Assembly (NCBI GenBank): GCA_964059195.1 | Contig: CAXKWD010000005.1 | Span: 140,827,686-140,891,685 of the forward strand | Direction: 5' to 3' | Source of the DNA: Ectobius pallidus | Lineage: Eukaryota > Arthropoda > Insecta > Blattodea > Ectobiidae | Length of the DNA: 64,000 bases | Shown: positions 55,426 to 64,000 of the stretch, piece by piece | How the letters are laid out: every line of letters begins with the position of its first letter | Numbering within the stretch: position 1 is the first letter of the stretch | The notes under the pieces: generated by a model | Told to the model about the DNA's origin: nothing | What the model saw: only the letters and a program-made list of their open reading frames with translations | Databases searched by the model: none | Translations under genes and position numbers: made by a program

Positions 55426-56477
55426 GAGGAGCACGCTACCTATTCTGTCATAAAGTTGGCGTCATTAATAGAGCTAAAGCAACGCCCATGATTAGCATTA
55501 CAAACTACTAACTAAAAAGTTGCACAACCCCGTCAGAAAAGCTTGCAAGGAGAGTCCGGCAGGTACTGACCTAGTTTTATAAACAAAATTTGTGGTGGTT
55601 GTTATGTGGACAAGCTAATGTAAGCAACATCCACAAAACACGTCATCCTATTACACTCAAGCAGAACGGATTTAAAACATTAGAGACCAAAATAATAGGC
55701 CTGCTAAGTCAAATTATCGAAACAAAGAGGGATGAGGTTTCAGATCAAAGGAGAACAATTTCATGACGATGGAATTGAATTTTTAAAACCACTCGTCATA
55801 TACCTGCATTAGTTATTAAATCACACAAAGATGGGAAGATCATGTAGCTCGAATGGAAAATAGGCACCGTACAAGAAAAAACCTGAGAAAAATACTGCTT
55901 GTTCATTTAGACGTGAACACTTGCATGCGCCGCAGACATAGGGCGGGACGGAAGGGGAGTGTGTTGCTAGCATGGATCACATGAGACTGATACCACTGCG
56001 CATTGTGTTTACGGTGTTCACGTCTTAATGCACAGGCAGTACTCGTAGGAAGATCTAGAGGCAGATGGAAGTTCAATGCTTGGGGAGATTGGAATGGACG
56101 AGTAGCTTGGAGTGAAGAAACTAGGGTCAGGGGGAAAAGTTTTGGTGCTTGGTATGTAGACATTTGGTAAATTGGGATTTAACTAATTTTGGCAATGTAT
56201 CATAAAATACAGATGCTTGCAAACATTTGCTCATTTTACTGAATAAAATTTTGGCAAACTGAGAAGAAGTTGAAAATGCATTTCGTACCAAAGAAATTCT
56301 GGGCTTATACATGTTAAAATGATACCCCATCTGGTTACATATCCCAACATGTTAAATAACAATCTGATTAATGTAGTATAATCGACAGCCTTATCCTTCC
56401 GAATAATTAATTTGAAATATTTCGAAAACCTACTTTGTGCCGGAAAGCAATACAAGTAAAAAAATGTTCGTTCGGTT
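55426..56477. other. No recognised feature
   Basis: Overlapping minus-strand frames at 55903-56485 (67-86 codons) have no recognisable domain. Confidence 0.4.
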
Positions 56478-56626
56478 AGAATCAAGAGAGGGAAAAAGAG
56501 AGTAGGAGAGACAAGGCGATAAAGAGGGGAATAAAAGCGAAAAGAGGGGAAGCGAGGGGAAGCGAGAGGGAGAGAAAGGTGGGGAGCTAGAGGAAAAGGG
56601 AAAGAATAAGAAAGAGATAAGAGACT
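56478..56626. repeat. Polypurine (A/G) tract
   Basis: About 150 bases of GGGGAAGCGAGAGGGAGAGA-type sequence. The minus-strand Ser/Pro/Phe-rich frame is its complement. Confidence 0.85.
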
Positions 56627-57114
56627 TTGGCATTATATCTGAATCCTTACATTCATGAAAAATGAATGAAAGACCCGAAATCTTAAGTTCAGGCAGTCAC
56701 AAAATCTTCCACTTCCGATTTCTCGCGAACTGTTAGTCCTTCTCACAACACATTCTGTTCTTTGCTCTTCCTTGTTAGGATACCCGATAGCTTGATTGAA
56801 GAAGATGGAATTCCTTGATGATGATGAGTGTTCTGCCCGAAGGCAGGTCCAGACTCGGGACGAAGCCGTGGGGTGATGACCACGACTCGTCCGAGGTGAT
56901 TCAGGCAAGGGTACCCAACATAAAAGATTCAAAAGACACAGGATGCTCAACATCAGATTAGAAGATTTCTTGAATAGTATTTAAAAAATTATTACATAGG
57001 GAGCTACCAAGTCTTATTCATGTTATTTAAAAGTCAGCTTTATTTTCTTTATATTATTACTTATATTCTTCTTTTAAACCCTGTTTAAAGTTGTTCTTAT
57101 TTGTCAGCTATTTA
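56627..57114. other. Mostly unrecognised; moderately repetitive segment near 56815-56900
   Basis: TTGATGATGATGAGTGTTCT and CTGCCCGAAGGCAG (a small hairpin) resemble a dispersed insect repeat from memory, but no boundaries could be set. Confidence 0.3.
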
Positions 57115-57116
57115 TA

Positions 57117-58047
57117 CGAGGGTTGTGCAAAAAGTAAGTTTCCCTTATTTTTAGAATAAAAACTACAGGAAATATCGAAAAAGTTCTTTTATTTTTAGAT
57201 TCTTCGACTCAAGAACTATTTTTCTACATAGTCACCGTTTTTCTCAATGCATTTTTATGACCGTGGTACAAGCATTTTCAGTCCAGCCTCATGCTCCGCT
57301 TGCGCCACCTCCTTCAAAATTGGTTGACTTCCATCTTGAGTTTGTGATTGTTGTGGAAATGCTGTCCACCCAGGTGAACTTTCAACTTCGGAACCAGGTA
57401 GAATTCACTTCGGGCAAGGTCTGGGGAGTAGGGGGGATGTGGCAGAATGTCCCAATTTAACTTTTCAAGCAGCTCAACTGTCTTTCTCGCTGGGGATCCA
57501 ACGTGCACACACTTTTGTCATTCCCAAATTCTTTTTTAAGATGTTAGCCACTGACATGCGACTGATTTCAATGTGGGGAGGTAAGGAAGCAACAATACCA
57601 TCGAGGGTGAGGCGCCTATCATGTTCAACAGTCTCTGAACCGCACTGCACACCGTCCCCCTCAGTGGCGGTCGAAGGACGACCGGAGCGCGGTTCATCAC
57701 AAACATTCTGACAGCCCTCTGCGAAAGCAGAACACCATTTTCGCACCATTTGGACACTCATCGCACCCGCGCCATACACAGAAACAATTTCTCGGTGGAT
57801 TTCAGTTGGATTTTTGCCTTTAGCATGGAGAAAACGGATCACAGAACACAATTCGACAGTGGCGTGAGAGAGTAAGGGTGTCTCCATTGTTAAGAAGCTA
57901 CTGACGCCAAACTGATTGTTGTAAAGAAATGGTAATAGGTTCAGTGTTGCCACTACGTATGTAATAAAAATCCCTCAAAATATGAGTCCCACAAAAATTT
58001 TCCCCTGTTTAACGAAACAGGGAAACTTACTTTTTGCACGACCCTCG
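57117..58047 (-). mobile_element. 931-bp internally deleted mariner with matching TIRs and TA duplication
   Basis: Ends CGAGGGTTGTGCAAAAAGTA then AGTTTCCCT (from 57117) and, inverted, CGAGGGTCGTGCAAAAAGTA then AGTTTCCCT (to 58047), one mismatch in about 29 bp. TA lies on both sides (57115-57116 and 58048-58049). The transposase is on the minus strand. Full-length mariners are near 1.3 kb, so about 350 bp has been lost from the middle of the gene. Confidence 0.95.
57216..57887 (-). pseudogene. Mariner transposase, internal deletion and frameshift
   Basis: The N-terminal part from an ATG at 57885-57887 shows the paired helix-turn-helix region: VIRFLHAKGKNPTEIHREIV, SVQMVRKWCSAFAEG, PRSGRPSTATEGD and VANILKKNLGMTKVCARW. 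It then jumps, out of frame, to ARKTVELLEKLNWDILPHPP, YSPDLARSEFYL and KLKVHLGGQ, ending KCIEKNGDYVEK and stop (57216-57218). SPDL keeps the third catalytic Asp; the first two Asp residues lie in the deleted region. The usual SD of the PSDF motif reads SE. It encodes no active enzyme. Confidence 0.93.
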
Positions 58048-58049
58048 TA

Positions 58050-59300
58050 ATTATCTACATGTTGAATTATCAATATTATAAAAATTATATTTATGCTTAT
58101 CTGAACCTCTGATTAATAGAAGAGATGGACTTATTCTTGATTATTCAGAGAGAATGAATAAATAATTTAGATATCGGTACCCTAAATTTATATATAGCTA
58201 TGCCACTACGGTCCCACAAGATATCGTCTCACAACTCCGTGGACATGTGTAGGCATCTCCTTGTTTGTAAAGGTAAAGCAGTATTGGGGGATTTGCTGTT
58301 GACATCTTGCGACTGTCAGATTTATGACAAAAGAGAAACTGTGGGTGTGACGTGTGACACAGGAAATTTCTAATTTGCATTTCATTCCACACACAATCTG
58401 AAGTTATGTGGGGATAATCACTAAGCTCTTAGAACAAATTTACGAAAGGGGAAATCTGACAAAGCGTGCTCACGAACTTTCCACTCGTCTATATGAAGCG
58501 AATCTTTACACAGTAATATCATCAAAGTCAGCTATTATTCCAGATTGAAACAATATTTGTTCAAACAATGGTTAAACGACTTAACCTTTTCATGTCCGTA
58601 TATTATAGACTGTGCTGGGAATTTTGCTACGTTCTATTTCTGTGTCAAGTCTACTCTACCGAGGCCGAAAAAAAGTGAAACAAAGACCCTGTCGATTATG
58701 AATTTAGGGTTTTACCTGACAGGATCTTATTTTTTAGGCTATTTATATTGCCATCGTGATTTAAATTATTTTGACTTTATTATACTTCATAAATCTGGGT
58801 TTCTACGCAAGATGTTCCAAGCGGTTACGCGAACCCTAACTTGCACATCAACATTCCCATTGGCTACCGAATAACTTCTGTCTCATTGGTCCTTTACGCA
58901 CAGGTTGGCGCATTATGATACCGACGCAAAACACGTGCATGCAATCAAAATGGATAATGATATGGCTGCTGGAAGATTTAAGATTTTTGGTCTCAGGGAG
59001 GTCTTCTACATAACTTACAGGGATGGTGTTTCTGTGTTACAGTTTATAATTTTTCTAGACGTCTTGCTGGCCATGAGGTACATGGTACATGGCCCATTTT
59101 CACTTCGAAAACTATATTCACAGATTCTAGGCAAGTGACATATAGGGCTGTGGCAGTTTGATTAGGAACAGTGATATTAGTGATCGCCTTCAAGTTTACA
59201 GCCCTGGTTTGTGCATCACGTGACCTAATGGATCCCTCCCCTCACAACTGAGCAGACGATTCTCGTGAATATACATCATTACTTGGATGAAACATGGAGT
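58050..59300. other. No recognised feature
   Basis: A 109-codon frame at 58545-58874 and a 77-codon frame at 58905-59138 (plus) have no recognisable motifs. Confidence 0.4.
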
Positions 59301-59692
59301 CTAAATTCTAAAATGCGGTAACTCCGCCTTGTCAATACAAAAGTATTTTATTAAAATCAAATATATTTCAACCAACTTGTGGGCATCCTCAGTGATAAAA
59401 TATTTATAACATGCAAAAAAGTCTTTATCAAAATGAAATATATTTCAACCAACTTGTGATATTCCTTAGTGATAACATTTTTATAATATGTTATGAAAGT
59501 CTTTATTAAAATAAAATATATTTAAACCAAATTGTGGTTATCCTCAGTGGTAACATTTTTATAACATGTTATAAAAGTCTTTACCAAAATAAAGACTTTA
59601 TATTGATTTTTATAAAGACCTTTATATTGACAAAGAGGAATTACCGCATTTTAGATTCATAGACAAGTCAAATGGCTCTGTTTGATCAACAT
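59301..59692. mobile_element. TIR element with internal 78-bp tandem repeats
   Basis: Inverted repeats TCTAAAATGCGGTAACTCCG then CCTTGTCAATACAAA (left, about 59307-59341) and the complement of 59622-59656 flank three direct 77-78 bp units (starts 59347, 59424, 59502; partial at 59580). A direct repeat GAAACATGGAGT occurs at 59289-59300 and 59693-59704 and may be a target duplication, although it lies about 35 bp beyond the right TIR. No coding. Class unknown. Confidence 0.6.
59347..59579. repeat. 78-bp tandem repeat, three units
   Basis: Each unit runs TTTAT.AAAAT.AAATATATTT through a CCAA.TTGTG block and TCAGTG.TAA to AAAGTC. Confidence 0.9.
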
Positions 59693-59704
59693 TGAAACAT
59701 GGAG

Positions 59705-61699
59705 TTCAATGCCATGACCATGGTCTTTTCTAGTACCTTTACCGGCATAGTTGTGTTATGAAGTAAAAGAAAAAAAAAACCATGTTCGTACGCAGAGGAA
59801 TGCGATTTAGCTTTCACATAAAATTACGTGGTGTACCGGTAACTAGGATATAATGTGAATATCAAACATTTTTATGAACTTTCAGCAGAAATATATTTCT
59901 CTAAGCTGAACAGAAACTCGTAATGAGGAAAATGTTAGCTGAAAAACAGTAACATTTTACAAACCAGTTTCTTACTGTGCAATGATAACACATTAGAATT
60001 CTCATTAACTTTCTCTCGGCGCTTACGAAATTTGTTTACACTATTTTACTCCTCCATGAAATTATGTTTACAAACTTAGAGGTGCTAATGAGAGATGATT
60101 TGACTCTCAGAATATTAAAATAGGATTATGGTTTCCGTGTATGTTAAGGGTGAAAGACGCTGCTTTCTTACTGTAAATAGCTTCAAATGCGTGATCATTT
60201 TAATTAACCTAAGTCGATATCCTATAATCCAATTATTTAGTTATTGTACTAAGATTATTACAGGCTAATGACCAATTACAATATCCTCGCTTATATTAAT
60301 ACACCAGATTCTAATATTAAATATTTAAAGTGATATTCACAATAATTAAACTAACTATAAAAAAATACAGAAAAGAAAAACAGAAACACAAACATCATGA
60401 AAATTACACAAGGGAACATAATATGAAAAACAAATAATAATATAAATAATAATATAATAGTTTTGGAGGAAAACTATTAGACCAGATTTCTACAGACATC
60501 AGCAACTATCGCTTAACACAATTTATCTCAATATTTTTCAACAAATTGCATTGGATACAACAGAATTTGATAGTTTCTAATTTTCTATTTAAAAAAATGT
60601 GAAAACTTCGTGATGTAGAAACATTGCATTTTCCTCCGAACTGATTCTTTACGCTGCCAGCGCTGTGATCATACAAACATTTACCAAGAAGATTACATAA
60701 AACATTTAGAGTCAAGAAGATCAACATAAGGTATGACAGACTTTTAGTTTAAAACAATATTTTCTGTAGCCATAACCGGCATAAACGTTGAGGTACTATG
60801 GAAATTATGAAAAGCTTTCGGCAACAAAAAAAGCTAGTGTAAACACACAAACCACCATGTCGACTGTATTTGACCAAAGCGCCCTCTCGTGTGCACAGCC
60901 AGAAATATTAATTTACTTCCATATGGGCATAGAATATATTTACTATGTAATTTAAGTGCTTTAAATGTTGTCTGAATTCTTTCTTACGTTTGACTGCATA
61001 TACGTCTGAATGTTGGGCTGTACGATTTTTCTCACTTTGAGGCTATTTGATGTTGTGGTGGCACAGTGTGGGTTAATTATCATTATTAGTGTTATTGTTA
61101 AAAATATTAAATTATTATTAGTATTATTATTATTATTGAAACATTATTCATGTTATTATTACTATTATTATCATTATATTTTTATTTTAATGTACTATAA
61201 TTATGTGTTCTCAGGTATGTTGTTTTAAATAATTCATGCTTAGTTTAAAGATGTGGTAGCAGGTTTCTTTTTTTCTGAAATAGAGTAGACCTTATATCCA
61301 TCCCACGCTCATATTGCGTTCTTCGTAGGCCTGCATAAATCTAAATTGTCAATATTTATTTAAAAGTCTCTAGATTAGGTTAAAAGATAGTACCTAATAG
61401 AGTGCCTACTTTGAAGTGTTTATAAATATATTTTATTTTTAGTCGCTTTAACTCGGGAAAGTCTGATCGCGACACAACATTTACAGAACATAAAATCAGT
61501 TACGAGCAGAAATAATGAAAGAATATTAATGATAGTCACTTACAATAAGGACAGCATGAATGATTGTACAATTTTAAATTTTACTGTAGGCGTTAATAAC
61601 TTTTAGAAATAATACGATGCTTTTTCACAATTTTTTATTATTAAGAACTTGTACCTTGCTGGGAATCCTGTATTTTTCCCTTAGGAGATCGAAGCGGCG
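59705..61699. other. Long stretch without recognised features
   Basis: A degenerate ATT-rich run occurs at about 61080-61200. Frames at 60506-60727 (minus) and 61010-61228 (plus) are unrecognised. Confidence 0.4.
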
Positions 61700-61900
61700 A
61701 TATTCAAGAATCAAGAATCAATAACTTTATTCACCATTTACATTTGTTGATACATGTATTGGTTTCGTCTACATTATACTTATAAGAGACTTAAGATATA
61801 ATTAAAATTCTGTGAACATATGAGAGGCTGACAGTGAAGAATTGCATGTTGTACACTGTGGTTCATCATCTCTGGTAATCAGGTAGGAGTAAGTCATTTT
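61700..61900 (-). mobile_element. Possible LINE 3' tail with (GATTCTT)n end
   Basis: Minus strand: AAATGGTGAATAAAGTTATT followed by GATTCTTGATTCTTG, i.e. an AATAAA-like signal directly before a short heptamer repeat. This resembles CR1-type 3' ends, which finish in short octamer-like repeats. No coding sequence is attached. Confidence 0.35.
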
Positions 61901-63923
61901 TGTGTGTCCAATTCTCAGACGGATTATAAGCACTTGGTGTCTACGATTCAGGTCTTTGAAGTAGCAAACAGTAGTGGAGCTGTTACGGAATCCTCTAACG
62001 GAATGACATTTTTGTTTGCCTTTGTTCTTGCCTATTTTGAAGCCCTTTTTGCACGTCTAAGGTATTTAATTATAATATATATATATTTTTTACAAATACT
62101 ACCTATTTTACTACAACAATGAAACCTACCCGTCTTGCAGGCGATATTTAAAAATGAAATCAATTGACGAAAATAAATATACTTTGTGTATGTCTAGTAA
62201 GAGCGTTGAAAGGGTGGTTTAGAGATCCATATGCTTCCATTTAAACGACAGCTAGGCCTTTTAAAAATGGCGAATCGTAAAATAGTATTTTTGATGGAAA
62301 AATTTAAAAGAAACTTAATGAGTTTTCGGAAAAAATCATGATTTTTCAATATAATGTCCCCTTTTCGTTATACAATTATAGTAGGCCTACTCGCTCAGAG
62401 TATTCCGGTGTAAGCAACAAAACTTGCTGAACTGAACTATAAATTATGTCGATTGTATAGTGATTACGTCATTATTATGATTTATAACGTATGATCAACT
62501 TGCTGCTATAAATAACAATTTGACCATGGACCATATTAATAAATTAAAGAAATTGGGACCTTGAATATTGATGAGAGAAGTATTCATAGAGTGCAGGTAG
62601 AATAAAGAATTTACAAAATCCGTAATTCCATCAAAATTTAACATTTCAGGTTAAAGTTATACCTATAAAACTTATTCTACAGGGGTACACATATCTGTGC
62701 CCTAAGAACCTTTGGTAACATTAGCCCTGATTTTCGGTTACTGATGAGCTGCTTGTTCTGCTGGGTTTGTTAGTTTTCAAACTTGTGTGAAGGAAGGATT
62801 ATCCCATCCCTATATTTGGTTCATACGTAAATTACGTTCATATATGAGGCACGAAGCAACTCCCTGGTTATGAACTTGAGAACATTCTAAGACACTACAA
62901 ACGTTTCAGACAACATCGTCTATCGTCTAGGCTGGACGAGAAGTTATCTTTGAAGACTCTACATCTCCGCTAATTCGTTTTTTTTTTTTTTTTGTGGGGA
63001 GAGATGGGCAATTGCAAAGGATAATGCCGGACCTACATATTTTTAACCACTCTAAATTTACTTACCTCCTAACCCGCAAGTTACTTGTCAACAAAAGTGC
63101 ATAATCAAAATCTGTTTAAAAAAGTGGCTGGACTACCTAACCGAACTATGTCTATTCTGAGTTTAATGTATTTAACTCTGACCAAATTTATAGATACTCT
63201 TTTTTTAAATTTCTACCATAAAAATAAGACAAAATTCCTAGCTATTCCACATTAACACAGCACAAGACGACATAAAACTAGTATTTTAGTAGAACCAAAC
63301 ATGTTTCACTTCTGCTGGTCTGTCACATAGCTTTAGTTTCGGTCCTGCTATCTATAATTTTAAAATCAAAGTAAAGCCAGGTTTAGCCAAATGTAGTTAA
63401 TGGATTCTTTAATTCTAGAATTTAAAAAATAATATAAACTGTAATTTTCACCCCCTTTTAAGTTTTGTTTTTCTGGTACTACTAATCTGATAGTTATTTC
63501 TCATTATTGTAATTATTATATCACATGAGTCATACCATTGCTTTCTGCCGTTCTCCCTTAGTACTTTTTCATCATATTTCGTCTTCTTTTTAGTTTTAAG
63601 ATAATTTTAGGTTAACTTTACACTTCAATTGTAACATATTTATAAAATATGTAACACTGGAACTTCCCCCTTGCACGAGTTCCTGCTCTTCAGGGATTTC
63701 AGGACCAACATAAAACCTATGTATAATTTATTTATTTATGTACTTTGTGAAGGATATTTCCCCAACTCGCCCTCACCCACGGGGATGCTGTGTTTGAACA
63801 TAGGAACATTAAATAATACAGTCGCGGACGATAGTGTAGCTGTAGAGAATATTAATTCTGTAAGATGCCCTACTTACACTGCAATTGTCAATATACTTGG
63901 AATGTTTAGTTAATTCTTTAACA
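61901..63923. other. Long stretch without recognised features
   Basis: A 16-base T run is at 62978-62993. Frames at 61904-62122 and 63671-63913 (plus) are unrecognised. Confidence 0.4.
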
Positions 63924-64000
63924 CAGTATAACTACAATTATCCGAACTCCAAATATCCGGATCCCCAATCATCCGGATCGCTTTGTGGCCATGTTCAAGT
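63924..64000 (+). mobile_element. pogo/Tigger-like terminus, cut by window end
   Basis: CAGTATAACTACAATTATCC followed by three CCGGAT/TCCG(A/G)-containing blocks (TCCGAAC, ATCCGGATCC, ATCCGGATCG). This matches the pattern of pogo/Tigger ends (CAGTA.AAC.TC.ATTATCCG). The rest of the element lies outside the window, and no TA precedes it, so the boundary is provisional. Confidence 0.55.

Noticed and set aside
58545..59138. Two adjacent plus-strand frames as a small gene
   Set aside because: No domain, no conserved junction, no homology I can recognise.
1..64000. CRISPR arrays or bacterial operons
   Set aside because: No regularly spaced palindromic repeats with unique spacers and no long prokaryote-style frames; the composition and repeats are those of an animal genome.

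Overview
The window looks like repeat-rich, AT-rich, non-genic DNA (intergenic or deep intronic) from a large arthropod genome. I infer an insect, most likely a cockroach or other polyneopteran. The grounds are insect-type mariner, hAT, Helitron-like and tRNA-SINE remnants, together with a non-LTR retrotransposon tail carrying the GRPEGKRPLGRPR signature and (TTAC)n/(TAAG)n tails, which I remember as abundant in cockroach assemblies. The species assignment comes from memory and is not proven here. I found no intact host protein-coding gene, no rRNA, no functional tRNA and no CRISPR array. Open frames are short (60-160 codons), and the recognisable ones are broken transposon genes.

Layout. 1-2 kb: two copies of a Helitron-like 3' end (hairpin plus CTAG). 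3.6 kb: an 81-bp foldback mariner MITE. 5.2-6.1 kb: a SINE relic and a hAT-type MITE with 8-bp target duplication. 8.8-9.8 kb: LINE 3' ends. 11.7 and 14.7 kb: tRNA-derived SINEs. 15.55-15.9 kb: a long-TIR MITE. 16.1-16.6 kb: a tandem duplication and a TG/GA microsatellite. 17.9-18.2 kb: a 5'-truncated LINE with a 14-bp target duplication. 18.93-19.48 kb: an unusual 518-bp element with two tRNA-like modules in head-to-head inversion, flanked by 14-bp direct repeats. A 48-bp tail-only relative sits at 23.0 kb with its own perfect 14-bp duplication. 19.9 kb: second hAT MITE. 20.4-20.9 kb: a foldback element whose arms are arrays of a 21-bp repeat. 24.4-26.2 kb: a GC-rich hairpin/tandem repeat, a SINE and a deleted mariner. 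30.6-30.8 kb: a foldback element with TTAGC-type pentamers. 32.3-33 kb: a dispersed repeat and a mariner tail. 35.5-38.7 kb: a repeat present twice, one copy interrupted by a 552-bp hAT-like element and the other being the matching empty site.

38.76-39.8 kb: a TIR transposon with repeated subterminal motifs and a short N-terminal ORF. 40.0-42.75 kb: a mariner-like transposase relic, a LINE ORF2 end with an RNase H domain, and a reverse-transcriptase fragment of another LINE. 43.3-46.6 kb: a pentamer array, a SINE, a 650-bp long form of the hAT family, a LINE ORF2 tail and another SINE. 47-54.9 kb: LINE tails, tandem duplications and a SINE with a 13-bp target duplication. 57.1-58.05 kb: a 931-bp internally deleted mariner with near-perfect TIRs. 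59.3-59.7 kb: a TIR/tandem repeat structure. The window closes at 63.9 kb in a pogo/Tigger-like terminus.

The parts do not form a pathway. They record successive insertions, internal deletions and foldback rearrangements. The strongest evidence consists of target-site duplications and a paralogous empty site, which are visible directly in the sequence.
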